Below, piece by piece: positions 23,651-37,509 of a stretch of 64,000 bases of DNA. Every line of letters starts with the position of its first letter. Positions within the stretch are counted from its first letter, which is position 1. The stretch is from Lenzites betulinus (lineage: Eukaryota; Basidiomycota; Agaricomycetes; Polyporales; Polyporaceae). A program made the translations under genes and the position numbers. The stretch is from contig JABYQU010000052.1 of NCBI GenBank assembly GCA_022264855.1, positions 1 to 64,000 on the forward strand. Reading direction: 5' to 3'. Under the pieces are notes generated by a model. The model had not been told where the DNA came from, made no database searches, and saw only the letters and a program-made list of their open reading frames with translations.

Positions 23651-26600
23651 CTCTGGCAGTGGATCTTCGCCCATTTGAACGACCTCCAGGAGGCCGACCT
23701 CGAAATGCAAAGTGTCGTCAAGGTCGAGGACACGCGGTTCTTCAACGTCATGATGAACGGCTTGCGTCCCACGGCCAAGGCTCTCATGATGGACGAAGAC
23801 CTGGATAAGTTCATTGAGCTGTCAAAGTTCTGGCTTGACGCATTCAACGAGAGGGACAACTGGCAGGACTATGATACAGACGACGTCAAGACGATCCACC
23901 GGCACTTCAAGGATTACAAGTACGGACCAGTCAGTCGGCCCACCAACCTCGTAGTCCCGGCGAAAGTCCTGGGCGCAAGGATCAATGGCCGCCGCGCCGA
24001 CCACCAGATGTCCGCCCCGATTCACCAATCCTTCACCGATAACAACAAGGCGACGCGTCTGCTGACGCGCAATGTCGTCGAGTGGCGCGCGGTCGACAGC
24101 CACAACATTGGCCTCGACTTCGCGGTCCTCGCCCTCTGGGTGTATGTGGCGCGGGCGATCTACGATCGTGTTACAAAGCACATGCTCGGTACGCCCGCTG
24201 GCGTGCGGCTCCGGCAGGAGTTCCTCGACTTCCTCCAGCAGCACTGGGCACCTGCCCCCGGACAGAAGACCGACTCCCGCCCCGTGCCGACGCGCCCCCA
24301 ATGGGATACAAAGCATGTCGAGGAGATCATGATGGAGACCCCGCCCCCACCCACTGATCGTCGGGAAGCCCTCGATCTGCAGGCGAAGAAGGACGAGATA
24401 GCGCGTTGGGACCAATACGCCCAGGACGCCAAGAACATTGTCAGCACCGTCAGGAAGAGCACCGCCGCGCGCGCCTTCCCCGCTGAGAAGGACGCGGTGA
24501 ACCCTGCGGTCGCGGCAGCCCTCGACAACTTGCTCTTGGTGCGTTCCATATTTTTTACATCGTTTCATTCGGTCTTGTATACGCACGACTAACTACAGAT
24601 CCCTACAATAACAGGAGATCACTCGCAACGCCAACCGCCTGGAGTATCGCAGGCTCCATCCCGAGGGCGGAGTGTACGTCAACCCAGGCCCATCTCTCCG
24701 CCTTCTCAATTGCAAGCCCCTCGTGTCCGCTCCTGACCCTCTCGCGTTCGCCGACTTGGAGGCGTTCAAGGCGCACGATCCCGCGGCGTACAACGCCTTT
24801 GTCGTCAACCGCAAGGCCCACCACCTCAAGCTGCAGGAGGAGAAGGAGAAGAACCCCAAGCTCAAGATCCTCGAGTTGTCTGCCATCCGGCCCCAGCACA
24901 TCCCACCCTCCAAGTCGGACCCCGACGGCGACATCGAGGAGCAGAAGAAGGAGTCTGAACGCGCGCTGAAGGCGCAGAAGCAGATCTCCTCGGCCTTCTT
25001 CGACGACCTCGACTTCTCTGACGACGAGCCGGACATGAGCAAGGACTCCACGCCCACGTCAGGGACCGCCACGCCGGTCGTCACGCGTTCGAAGACCCAG
25101 GCGAGCGCGCAGCCGGACAAAGGCAAGGGTCAAGCCGACGTCGAGATGCGCGACGCAGACGAGCCTGCGCAGGACGACGGCGACGTGACCATGCGCGAGG
25201 CCGCCGAGGGAGCGCAGGATTCCCGCGCGGACGCCGAGGGCGCGGAGGACGCCGACGAGGAGATGGGCGACAATGTGAAGACCACAGGGGAGTCCGGCGA
25301 CAAGAGCTCCTCCTCCTCCTCCTCCTCCTCCGACGACGACGACGAGGGCGAGGCGGCCGTGAAGGCGCGCGGCGCGGACAAGGCCGCGCAGGAGTCGCAC
25401 CCGGAAGACGAGCCGAATGTAGATGGTGAGGACGGCAAGGGTGCGAGGGAGCCACCCCAAGACACTCAGCAGGACAACGCGGCCCCCGCGAATTCCGCAT
25501 CCGCACCTCCGCAACCGCACTCGACCTCTCCCCCGCCGTCTCCCCCCTCGCCCTCGCACGCCTCCGCTCAGACACCGTCCGCGCCCGAGCAGCCCCCGCC
25601 CGCCACCGACGGCCCTTCGCAGTGGGAGCCGCAGCTCGCCGCATCTCTGTCCAGCGCGGACCCAGATGAAGGCGCCCCCCTCGGCCTTCAGCACATCGTC
25701 CGCACTGAGGAGAGCATCACGCGCTCCCCTGTCGAGTACATCACCGCCGCCGCCGTCCTCATCGCTCGTGGACGGATGGAGAGTCTGATAAATCGGCACC
25801 CCGGGGTCGGCAAGAAGGGCCTGTGTTCCACGAACCCATGGGACGAGGTGTTCGATTACTCCACCGCTGAGCTGTATGGCTTAATCCGGGATGCGGAGAA
25901 GTACGACACCGACGCCGTGGACTATGCCCTTGCGATCGGCGTGTGCCCTCTGGTCAAGAATGAGCGCGACCAGGTCGCCACCCTGCCCCCTGCTGGCCTC
26001 GCACCCAAGTATCATGACGACTATTACCGCGCAATCGCGGACGTCTTCGGCGAGGAGTGGACGCGGCACCGACGGTGGGGGGGGGCCTTAGTGGCCGCCG
26101 CCATGGTGCTCAACAACGCAATCGCCAGACCCGCCTGGTTGCGCAACCTCCCCAGGGTGCTTGACTGCAGCCAGAGCGAGCCTGACCTCACGCCCGCGTG
26201 TACACCTTGCGCAGCGTCGCAGGAGGACTGGGACAGATTCCTCGAGTCGCCTCTGTTCCCCAAGCTGCCGATGGACGTCGACATGGACCTCGAGACCCCG
26301 CGGCCCAGCGCCATCAACTCACCCCAGCGCGGCGCGTCGATTCAGCGGGCGATGGACCCCCCTGAAGGCCGCGTTCTTGTCCCTGAAACCCCCGCCCCGT
26401 CCCAAGACGCGGAGTTGACGCCGGAGGCATCCTCGCAGCCTCCTCCGTCCTCCCAGCCCCAGTCGACGCCGACGCCCTCTCCCCGTAAGTCTGTCATAGT
26501 GTTGTACAACTGCAAACCGCTAACAACATGTATTTATGGTGTAGGAAAGCCAACTCGCGAGACACGGACCTCTGCCAGAGCTGCCGCTGCTGCTGCCTCA

Positions 26601-26849
26601 TCGCCGATGAAGCGCGGCGCCACCGCCGTCGCTCCCGAGGACGCGCCCCCGGCGAAGCGGACCAGGCGCGCGTCGACTGCGTGGGCGGCCGCGAGCACCT
26701 CGACCGCGCGCACCAAGCCCCCCACATCGGGCAAGGGGAAGGGGAAGGCCCCGGCGTCCGCGTCTGCGCTTCCGATACAGACGGAGCACGAGGAGTTGGT
26801 CACCAGCGACCAGGAGTTTGAGGATGCGGCTAACGATTCGGCGGTGTAG
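23651..26849 (+). CDS. P-right: 5'-truncated paralog of P
   Basis: The segment begins in an intron (23,605-23,650, ending in CTACAG) and has three exons, 23651-24538, 24615-26484 and 26545-26849, giving 1,020 residues with no break. Its first exon starts at the place corresponding to P-left exon 9 (LWQWIFAHLNDLQ against LPQFIFFVMAELQ), so everything upstream, including the ParB-like segment, is missing. The protein has a helical N-terminal half, a strongly acidic/serine-rich middle (a run of about ten S then D), a globular stretch around LINRHPGVGKKGL and YDTDAVDYALAIG, and a basic A/K/S/P-rich tail. It sits 463 bp upstream of L-right on the same strand, as in the left cluster. Without its own start it may be silent. 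Confidence 0.65.
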
Positions 26850-27312
26850 ACACGGTCTGGCCCCCGTCCGCGCCCCTCCTCGCGCGCGCTCTCGCACCCC
26901 GCATCCGTATCTTCTGTTTGTATGCTACATGTCTGTCCCCGTTGAGATATTCCCATATGTCGTCCAACGCATCTATGTCTTCCATCTACTAGCTAGTTAA
27001 TAAACGTACACGGTCTTTTCTTGTCTTTACAAGCGCACGCGCTTCCCGAAGGGACGCCAAATGAGGAGCTTGCACCAAGCGCAACCCGCGCTACTCTTCC
27101 CATGCTAGTGTGTTTGATGCGAGTAATTATTGTGCGTCTCCACGGATCCATGGCCGAGGAGGTGCTGGTCCGCACATCCGACAATGTGGGGATGTTTCAG
27201 CGTAATGTCGGAATCGCTTGTGCACCTCGACCCTGGGCACACGACCGCACAGGACCGAAGTCCATAGCCCCTCCCCCAACCACTCCAGCCACGCTTTCTC
27301 CCACTACACACC

Positions 27313-30300
27313 ATGTCCGACCGCTCCTCACCTTTCCAAAGCGACAACGAGTTGTTTGAGTTCGACGGGGATGGCAGGTACGCTAGTTTCGAGTTACTGT
27401 CTGCTACCACGCCCTGCCTCTTATGCGTATGAATAATATTTGCGCGTTGCAGAGACCGCGAGGACGCCGACATCGTCGCGCTCGAGCAGGCGATGGAGCA
27501 AGCGGTGCTCGGCGCAGAGGCGTTCAACGAATTCAGAAACGCCCGCGAGGATGAGCTCGCGCCCGCCGACGCGCTGGTCGAGGATGGCGTGCCGGTGACC
27601 ATGGTCGCCGAGGACGGCGTCGAGCAGGAAGAGATCACGCGCAGCATCGAGGACGACATGCTCCAGCAGTCCCGCAATGCGCGAAAGTACGAGGAGGCCA
27701 AGATGCATACCATCTATCTCTCCGAGTTGGAGGAAGTCCACAGGCGCGGCAAATACAAGAAGGCTATGGAGATCGCTGCCCGAAAGAATCGTCTTGTGAT
27801 CGATGCGAAGTACAAGATCGACCCCTTTGACCCTAATATCATGTGGATGATGCCTGGCGTGAGTCCATGTGTTCGTGTTCGCGCACCACCTCACCCAACT
27901 GCTCCGCGCTGCAGGTGTATTTGGACCACCGGCTCATCATTGCCCGCGAGCTCGGGTTTGACGTCCTCCTGCCCAACAACACCAGGCCCGGCGGCCAGTA
28001 CGACCACACATGGCAGTTCACCATCGACATGAAGAAGCGACACCATCAGTTCGGCGGCGACGTGCGCATGTTTGGGTGCGATATGGCGGGACGCATGTTG
28101 CGTATCGGACACACACAGTCGGACGAGGACGTGTGGTTGTCTCTGGTTCCGAGCGACTGCTTCGACAACCCAGTTCACCCGCACCGTGTCGTGCTCAGCA
28201 AGAAGACCACGGTGATGAAAGCGCAGCTCTCACTTGTGATGATCGCCTCAGTCCTATACGCCCTCCACACGGCGAAGATCAAAGACATACGCCTGACGCA
28301 AAACTATCCGCCGGTGAACTCACCGCAAGACCTCAATAGGGCCTGGGACTGCTCGTAAGTCTCGCCACTATGTTAGGACAGGTATCATGCGCCTGGCCCG
28401 GCATCGCACGTTAGGAAACCCGCGGCCGCGCACCTGCGCGGCCGCGGGGACACGCGTCGGCCTTGGAGAACCACCCGCGGCCGCGCACCTGCGCGGCCGC
28501 GGGGACAAGCGTCGGCCTTGGAGGACCACCCGCGGCCGCGCACCTGCGCGGCCGCGGGGCCTTGCGTCCGTCCTGGAGGACCACCCGCGGCTGCGCAGGT
28601 GCGCGGCCGCGGGACACGCGTTCGTCCTTGGAGGAGCACGCGCGGCCGCGCACCTGCGCAGCCGCGGGGCCTTGCGTCGCTCTTGGAGGAGCACGCGCGG
28701 CTGCGCAGGTGCGCGGCCGCGGGACACGCGTCCGTCCTGGAGGACCATCCGCGGCCGCGGGCAGTCAGTGTCGCATCGATTGATGATCATTCTGTCTGTA
28801 CTGTGTACTTATTCTATTCGTATGCGCAGAGATCGCGGTACATTCAAGTTGTCCATCGCGGAGATGAAGAAGTTTGCAAAGGCGTACAAGGAGAACTTTG
28901 ACACCTGGTACGAGGGCGCTCCCGCCAGCTACCGCTTTCCGGAGCTCGAAGACTCCGTCCCTGTCATTGCCATCCTCAACTATGGCCAGAACCGAGAGGT
29001 CGGCACAGCCCAGACCATCGATCAGGTCGCCGAGTTTTGGGATCGCGAAATCGACTACAAGCCTGTCTGGCGCATGACCATTGCCCTTGCGGCCCACTAT
29101 GCGTAAGCTCCGTCCCTGTCTCTGACCCTCTTCTGCTATATCTGCATCTCACTTTGCACCATGTGTACTGCAGCGCCGTCCCAGTTCAGGATTGGCGTCC
29201 TTACAACGCTCAACGGATCAAGGACGCAAATCCCGAGATCTACGACTCAGACGACCCCAACAGTCGCACCCTCATCGAGGACATTCTTACATATCCTCTC
29301 GTCGATGGGAATGGCCTTGAGAAACGTATTTACGCCCCCGACTGTACACGCATCAAACGCAGGCGTGCTGTCGGTCTTCATTCCTCCGAACGCTGCGGCA
29401 TCATGCAGGATCTCAGTGCCATCCACCGCCTCTTCTGCGCTCCCTCTGGCTTGGACGACGAGCTCATGGAAGTCGATCCCGTCGTTGACCCTGATGCGCA
29501 TAACCCGGGCAACATAAACGACGTCGACCACGAGCTGAACATGCAGTATGCCCGTCGCCTGCCTCCCCTCGAGGACGTCGCCTACACCTCCTATCCCCAT
29601 TTCTTCTCCAAGAACATCGGACAGTGGCAGGCCGACGGCGTGATGCAGCCCATGATGCCGCTCATCCGCTCCCTGTCCAACGAGCTCTCTCGCCCTCACT
29701 CTGGCGGCAAGGCCATCGTCGCACTGAATTCCCAGTGTTACAACACCATCGCCCACAGCACCCGCTTCAGTGCCCGCCATCACCTTGCGCAGAAGGGGAT
29801 GCTCACCGTGACGTCTGCAGGGCCCTGGGCAACCACGCCGAAGGCTCGCAACACCGCCGACAAGCTCTTCGGCAAGGTCAGCTACAGCCTCCCCCACGAA
29901 CGCCTCGTCAACCAGCTCCTTCTCGGCTCCGACAACTGCCTGCGTGTCGAGAACAACTTCCTCATCGACTTCGACCACCTGCGAGGGGAGTTCCACAACG
30001 GCGGCGACATCTATCGCCATTTCATCATGAAGTACGAGGCATTCTGCCGACGCAGCTCTTTGCTCGAGGCCATCAAGAGCGTGTCCGTTCTTCTCACCCA
30101 TGACGTAAGTCCTCCCCCTGCACACGCCTCCCCGTGCCCATCGCTCGTCGTGTCCGTTGCTGATCACCTCGGCGCCTTCCCTCCCTCAGTGCTTCCCCTA
30201 CGCATACGTTTGGTGCGGCCACCCCTTCGCGGTCACCATGAAGATGCTGTGGAAGGCCCACGTCCAGCCATGCATCGAGGCCAACGCAAATCTTACCGCA

Positions 30301-32656
30301 AACAACGCTCCCGCTGCGAGAACGGCTGCTCGAAGCTCTCAGACCAGGTCGTCGAACAGCTCGCAGGCCACCGCCGTCGCAGGCAGCTCGCAGATCACCG
30401 CCGTCGCAGGCAGCTCGCAGGCCACCGCCGTCAACGGGTCCATCCAGAGTGAAGCAGGCGCGTCCACCCCCAGCATGCCCAACCCGATCTACGTCGAGGC
30501 GATCAGCGTACTCGAACGTCTCCTGAACTACAACTACACCGGCGCGGCAAAGGTCCTCCCACGCCGCCTCATGATGGAACTCTGGCCCCTCCGCGGCATC
30601 ATGGATACCGGATTCCCCGTCCTCTGGCCAGGCTTCATCCCCGGCGGCTCATCGTACGGACGTCCTCCATCAATTGACATGCGCATGTGGCCCGTGGATG
30701 AGCTTACTCACCGCCCACTGGTCTCCTCCCGCCGCACACAGGAGATCACGTACGGTCAGCCGCATTTTGTGGTCAGTCCTTTCCCCGCTTCGTCTTAGCA
30801 CCAACTCCATCTTGCTCACACGTGTCCGTCCACACAGGCCTACGAGACCCTGCTCTACATGAAGGTTGCTATCGCTCGCATGCCGAAGACGCGCTGGGCC
30901 GATGCATCCAGCCTTGGACGCGAATTCCGCCTCCTCGCGGACATCGTGATGGGCGCATTCGTCAAGGACGTCCTTCAGCTCGTCTCCTCCCAGGTGCGCG
31001 CAGAAATCGACCCCATCCTCGCCGACCGCGGCCACAACGACTTGCTGGCCGCCCGCACGCGCCGCGTCGCTCTCCGGAAGTGGCTCGATGTCGACCACCC
31101 GTTGGACTGGGGAGTGCAAGCAGACACCCGCATCGTCCTCACTCAGGCGGTGTCTCGCGATCAAATCGAGGCGGCGCGCGGTCTGGCCAAGTCCGCCCGT
31201 GGGCAGATGTCCGTTAAGGACTTGGTCGACATACTCATCCACATCGCCTCCACTTCCGGCCTCCGCAGCGTCCGTCCACCGTTGTGGAACAAGGGCCAGT
31301 GCTGGCCCGCTCTCCGCGCGGCCTTCGGCGACGCAAACCTTCGCGGCACGCGCGCCGGTATGAGTCCCGCCGATACGATGGCTCTCTTCAAAGAGGCATT
31401 CACATATATCGTCGAAGAGCGACGCATTCGCTTCTTCCCGGACGCCCTCACCCCCACCGAGGGCCGCCGCCTCCCCTCGACACAGCCATCCATCCGGTCG
31501 TGGTCTACTCTCGGCGCCCAGGTCCACGCCCCCGTCGCTGGGCGCTCTGCCCCCCTCACCCACGCCGAACGTCTGCAGTATCAGATGTCGCAGAACTCTC
31601 TTGAAGAGATGCGCGCCGACCCCAACAGCTCCTGGGACACGACGGAGATCGTCATCGCCGACTACCCCCAGTACCTCGGTCGGGCATCCCTTCCTGCCAA
31701 CTGGTCCGTTCCCGCCGACACGACCGGCGCGAAAACGATACCTTGGATCACCGAGGCCTATGCATGGGGACAAACACAATTCAAGAGCAAGCGCAGCGAC
31801 TGGATGTGCGATCTCGCCTTCCACCTCGCCTTCCTGTTGTCCAAGATGATGCCCATGGTAGGGTTCAACGACGCCATGAAGGAAGAGCTCAAGGAGCCAA
31901 TCGCGCGCATCGGTCTCAAGGCGCCCCAGGGCAAGGGGAAGGAGTCCGCCGCCAACGTGTTCAAGATTCGCGAGGCCATCGAGCTCATCCGCAGCGTTCC
32001 GTGGATCGTCCGCAAGGGCGTCAAGGGCGTCAAGGACGAGTCGCTGTACCTCGTGCACGCCGCCATCGTCCTGCTCTTGTGGATGAACACTGCATCCCCT
32101 CTCCGCCGCCGACTCGACAGTGGAGAGCCACTTGGCGATGCGTGGAGCCGCAAACATCGTGAGTTGCGCTGTTCAACTTACTGCATTTGCTTGCCTCACA
32201 TCGCTCACCTCTCGCGTAGAACCAAAGTCGCTCACACCGGTCAACTTCATTCGTTTGGGCATCGCATACCCACTCTCCTCGGGGGTCCTCAAGAAGACGC
32301 AGATGAATACGACCTGGGTAATGTTCAGCGAAGCTCAGCTGAAAGAGCGTCATGCAGAAGTCCTCAAGCTGCTCACCAGCTCCGCTGCCGGGCCACTCGC
32401 CCTCGTGCGGTCGATGTTTGGATCCAACGGCACCAACCACCTTGTTCAAATGGGACACTTCCCCGACACGCCCACTGCGACCCGACCCGCGCGCCCGGTG
32501 ACTCGTGCGCCCGCTCAGCGCGCTCCCTCTGGTTCCAGTTCGAAGAGGCTGCTCTCCAGTGATGATGACGATGACGATGGCGATGGGTATTGTACCGAAA
32601 GCGACCCCGAAGCTGGAGAATTCTACCGCCCCAGCCGCCGCCGCCGCCTGCAATGA
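27313..32656 (+). CDS. L-right: intact large protein of unknown function (1,484 aa)
   Basis: Eight exons, 27313-27377, 27453-27858, 27915-28354, 28830-29102, 29174-30104, 30190-30771, 30838-32158 and 32220-32656, all with GT-AG borders and agreeing phases. The N-terminus is acidic (residues 1-120); the middle contains SARHHLAQKGMLT; about residues 745-800 are S/Q/A-rich with three imperfect GSSQATAV repeats; the rest is helical; the C-terminus has a short run of D and a basic end (RRRRLQ). No signal peptide or membrane segment is evident. I do not recognise the family. It is a full-length paralog of the damaged gene at 1-3,379, and in both places P lies immediately upstream. Clean splicing over 5.3 kb suggests it is, or recently was, functional. 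Confidence 0.85.
28419..28762. repeat. P2 palindrome array inside an L-right intron
   Basis: Units start at 28420, 28475, 28530, 28585, 28640, 28695 and 28749/50, a pitch of 55 bp. The 27-bp spacers resemble each other (CGTCGGCCTTGGAG-like) and differ from those of other P2 arrays. The array expands intron 28355-28829 to 475 bp; the other introns of the gene are 56-85 bp, and the paralog has a 56-bp intron at this place. Confidence 0.95.
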
Positions 32657-32964
32657 ATTCTTTTGCGCTACATCTCCTATGGACGTGTATATAACTTCCT
32701 ATCCCTAATGCCTCACCCTACGTATTTGCTCTCTTCTCAATTGCCCTGTGTCCCTGTCGTCATCTGCCATTGCTCCCATATAGTGCTAGAATGTCTGCCG
32801 TGATCATAAATACAATAATGAGTGTGTCATTTAACCACCATATATTTCATCCACCCGTTCCTGTGAATGCGTCTTACTAGGGCCGAGACGGTGTAAGCCG
32901 CACACCCCGTGTCCGCGGCGATGCGCAGCCACGGACACGTCTTCCATGTACCCTTGCGCGAGGC

Positions 32965-33465
32965 GGGTCCACGCACCTGCGCGGCCGTGGACGAGACCCT
33001 CCGGCACGTCGCGCGCCCCGCGGCTGCGCATGTGCGCGGCCGCGGCGTGTCCACTCCGATACATCGAGCGACCCGCGGCTGCGCAGGTGCGCGGCCGCGG
33101 CTCGTATCCTCCAGGCTGTCGAGCGTCCCGCGGCCGCGCAGGTGCGCGGCCGCGGGAGAGACCCTCCGGCACATCGCGCGCGCCGCGGCTGCGCAAGTGC
33201 GCAGCCGCGGCGCGTCACCTCAAGTGCATCCGACGCCCCGCGGCCGCGCACCTGCGCGGCCGCGGGCGAGACCCTCCGCCACATTGGACGCCCCGTGGCC
33301 GCGCACGAGACCCCACGGCACGTGGCGCGCCCCGCGGCTGCGCAAGTGCGCGGCCGCGGACGAGACCCTCGGGCACGTCGCGCGCCCCGCCGCGAACCTC
33401 GGCGGTCACGGCCCGTTGGCCCGGCACGTCGCGTGACCCGCCCCTCCGCCCCTGCGCGGCCGCGG
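32965..33465. repeat. P2 palindrome array (second copy)
   Basis: Same array as 15,583-16,083, shifted by 17,382 bp, with the same 55-bp pitch. It lies in the 3' flank of L-right. Confidence 0.92.
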
Positions 33466-33982
33466 AGGAGATCAGCCGGCATCTCGCGCGACCTGCGGCT
33501 GCGGCCTGTACCCCCAGCACATCGTACATTCCTGCATGTGTTCAACATATCATGAAATAATCATATCCACATGATGTATCGTAGGATTCAATCCACACCC
33601 GCCCTTGGAATGCTGTAGGAAGTGTAAATGGAACGCAAGAGTAGGTACGCAGCTGGTGTTCAGCAATCTTTGCGCCGCCTTTGCGCCGTCTGCATCGATC
33701 GCTCTGCCCTCACCACTTCAATGTCGTGGGACGGAGCGTTGGCGCATGCACTGAATGATCGTCTACCTCTGCAGCACCCGCTGGAGGAGGAGTGGCGGCT
33801 AGCGCTGTAGTCGGGTCCACACATCCCAAATCTATACTTGGGACAACTTACAGTTCGATCTGCAACCTTAACTTGGCCATGGGAAAGGGAGGCGATCACT
33901 CATCGGACGGTGTCGCTATCGCCAGCGGTCTCTCGTCGACGGCATCGCACCGACACCCTTGTCCGCCTACCTGCTTGCCAGA

Positions 33983-35813
33983 ATGGCCCTCTCCCGCGAC
34001 GCTGTGCTGAGCATGCAGGCCTCATTTATCTCTCTGTCCAAATTCAGCGACGAATTTGTCAAGTGCACCAACCCGCACCTCACGGGCTGGTTCCAGGAGA
34101 TGCAGCGCATTCTGGTGCGTTAATTTTCACGCACACTCACATAAAGCACAACTAACATGTTTCTTAGAACTTGGTCGGGTACACACCCAATTCCGACGTC
34201 GTTTTCGAACGGTTCTTTCGCCGCCACCTCGAGTTCAACGACGACCGAGCGATGGCCAGCCGCTTTATGGAGGAATACGTCCGCCTCACCCGGCCGAACG
34301 GAAAGAAGCTCTATGCGGACGCCCTCGAAGAGGCAAACCGCAAGCACGACGAGGTGGTGATGCGGGCGACCGAGGCGCGTGAGCTCTTCCAGAGGGAGTT
34401 CACGCCGGACAGCCAAGCCCGGCTCGTGCAGGCCGATCGTCGTGTGGTGCTCGCAAAGGACGAAGCCGTTGTCGCCGGCCTCAACTTCAGGGACTTCACC
34501 GCGCAATGTGAGTATACACGATCCCGCAGCTTCACCCGATATTGACACTGTCCCTGTCCGCCAGTCGATCGTCACATCGCCGCCGGCTCTTACCGCGAGT
34601 GGGGGACTCGCCGCGCCATCCCTGCGATGAGCCAGTGGAAGGCGGGCACTGGCGCAATCGCCTTTCTTCACGCTAACTTCGCGGTAAGCTCCTGTTCTTC
34701 ATGTACGCGCTCACCATGCTGAGCTCCACAGTGTACGGTGTGCACAAACACGTCCACCATGTCAGCGCGCTGTGTCCTCGACGCAGGACGAGGCCGCTGC
34801 TCGGAGTGCGGTGCAGCGCACAGGGGCTGCGACTGGCACGGAATTACGCTGTCGGGTCAGGTCTTCGGTAAGTGTACACTCCTCCGCTCTTGTTCTCTGC
34901 TTACACCACTTCAAGACTCCTCCGGCCGCACCGCCGCATGGTACAACGGCCTCGGCTTCACGGTACCCCAACACCAGTACTCGCAACGGCGCCTCCAGGA
35001 CATCTTCCGGGCCATCGCGGACGCCACGAAGACGCTGGTGAGCCACCCTTTCATGCTCAACACCGTCCACCTCCACACCCAGAACGGCGGCATCAAAGGC
35101 GAGGCAACGACATGGTCCGCAGAGGCCATCGCCGCCGTGAAGGCGCTCGGGTACGAAGTGCATCAAGAGCTCCTCGCGCTGCCCACCATCGTCCTCCCCC
35201 ACAACCACACGTTCGGTCCGGTTACTGGCCCCCCCCTTCCACCAGCGGAGTTGCTGACGAGCCCCACGCCGCAGCGCTCGACTGGCTCCATCGAGCCATT
35301 TGAGCCGACGGGCCTCCTTGGCCTTGGATCCACAGCATCCCCGCCCGCCGTCGGCCCGTCCTCCTCTACCCGCACCGCTGCTCTCTCCGGGAGCGTCGCG
35401 GCCACCTCCCCTGCCACCCGCTCTGCCGCCGCCCCTGCTGCCCGTTCCGCCGCCCCGCCCCCGCCCCCGTCGCCGCCGCCGCCTCCACCTCCACTGACAT
35501 CGCCCCCGCCGCCGCTGCCATCACTTCGCCGTCCAGAGCGGCGTTGGAGAGCCGCCGCAAGGAGCTGCTCCTGCGGCTCCATGGACTGAAAGATGAACTA
35601 CAAACGACATCCGCTCGTATCACGGCAGCGTTGCTCGGATACGAGCCCGTCCCAGCCCTCATCGCCGCCCAGGAGGCCACCTTCCGTCGTGTCGCCGACA
35701 CTGAGAAGGAGATCGATGAGATCCATCGCACTATTGCCATCAGACGTGCTGCTGCCGTCGGTGGCCCTGCCCAACCACGCGCCGCCCCTACCCCACGCAC
35801 GTCGGGGAGATAA
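33983..35813 (+). pseudogene. C (copy 2): frameshifted copy of the cysteine-cluster gene
   Basis: Identical exon layout to 16,601-18,432. One C is missing from a C run near 35,452, in the A/P-rich region of the last exon, so the frame is lost before the C-terminal helical segment (which reopens in another frame to 35,813). As the change is in a homopolymer it could be a sequencing error. Confidence 0.75.
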
Positions 35814-36360
35814 AGGACGCTTTTGGAGTCAGACATTGTGGGGAGAAGTTATATACGTTGTACTTGTATGCGAACGTGCTCTGGGCTCCAACTCCGTATG
35901 TGTAACCGCGTCGAAATGTATACCTGCATCGATATGTCTTACTACGTTGGACAGTGTACTGGTGTCGGATTGTGTAGCAGCGTCGATCACGAATATGGAA
36001 TTGAATACGAATACATATGTTCTCAACACGATTTAAGTGCTAGTAGCATGATCGCCATTACAGCCACATCGCGGTAGGCAAGCTGGACTTCGTCGCATCG
36101 GCGCGAAGATTGCTATCCCATGATGCGGAAAGCCAGCATGCTCGAACGAACCCGCATTGGCGCAAACTGGCTGACGGATGGTGGAGCTGCGCTCAGCCCA
36201 TCGGGTGGGCAGTGCAGCTCCGTCGCCACTGTGCCTGAGGCCGCGCCCATGCTCCTCGGAGGCCACACGCGTGAATGTTGACCGCCCTCCCAAGCCCGTG
36301 CCCATGAGCCTGGGCTGCCGACTCGGGGTCGCGGACCCGCGTCTGTGCGCGAGATCGTAC

Positions 36361-36816
36361 CCCGCGGCCGCGGGCACTTATCCGCGTGGGAGATGGGACC
36401 CCGCGGCCGCGCACCTGCGCGGCCGCGGGACCTTACCCGAGTGTGCGCCGGACACCCGCGGCCGCGCACCTGCGCAACCGCGGGCACTTATCCGCGTGGG
36501 AGATGGGACCCCGCGGTCGCGCACCTGCGCGGCCGCGGGACCTTACCCGGGTGTGCGCCGGACACCCGCGGCCGCGGACCCGCGCCTGTGCATCACATCG
36601 TACCCCGCGGCCGCGCATGTGCGCGACCGCGGGCACTTCTCCGCGTGTCAGATCGGACCCCGCGGCCGCGCACCCCCGTGTGAGATCGGACCTCGCGGTC
36701 GCGCACCTGCGCGGAAGCGGGCACGTTCCTCTGTGTGAGCTGCGCACCAGCGGCCGCGGGAACATGGCCGCGTGTAAGCAGGCCACCCGCAGCCGCGCAA
36801 GTGCGCGACCGCGGCG
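36361..36816. repeat. P2 palindrome array (second copy)
   Basis: Counterpart of 18,981-19,436 with the same 39/55-bp spacing. Confidence 0.9.
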
Positions 36817-37509
36817 AGCGCTTGTGTGTTAAACGCCAAGCCGTTGGCGCGTGCCTGCTTCTCACGTGTGCATCCGAACCCGCGCGCCTGCCCGGCCCCA
36901 GGCGGGTGCGTGTTTGGCAACGGTGTCCGCGTCCGCACAGGTGCACGGTTTCCAGAACATGCAGAGTATAATCACCCATTCTACTCCCCCTCCGTCCCCT
37001 TCCAAGTTTCGACCCACCCATACAGGCTGACCCGAAACATTTTTTCGGTAAGTCACTTGGGCAAAGCCGCACACCAATCCCTACCCTGCGCCCATTTTAC
37101 TTATCTGCATGCATCGTCCATCCGTTCTTCATAGGACCTTTGATAGTTATTATACAGTAATATCATTATCTACATGTTCCGCCGCCCTGCTGTCTACTAT
37201 AGTAAGCCAAGGCAGCCGACAACACAGGCACTAATAACCCTGCGTGTCACGCTCCTCCTTGGGCAATATGCTACTTATACATTTCTACCCTTTGGATATA
37301 TCTATAGGGAATGGGCAGGGAGGGTGCTGTGCTTCTAGTGAACAGCGCAGCCTGCAGGCAGGCATCTGAGACATCGCCATCACAAAGTGGCTGAACCATC
37401 ACAAAGTGGCTGCCCATCACGGTTTTGCCGCCCATCCATCAGCGCTTAACCTAGCCCCCCCGCGCTTAGCCTCTCCCTAACCCTCACCCACTCGACTTTT
37501 GCCCCTGTG
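36817..37509. other. Noncoding stretch upstream of BAH-PHD1-C
   Basis: Same sequence as 19,437-20,129; nothing further seen. Confidence 0.5.
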
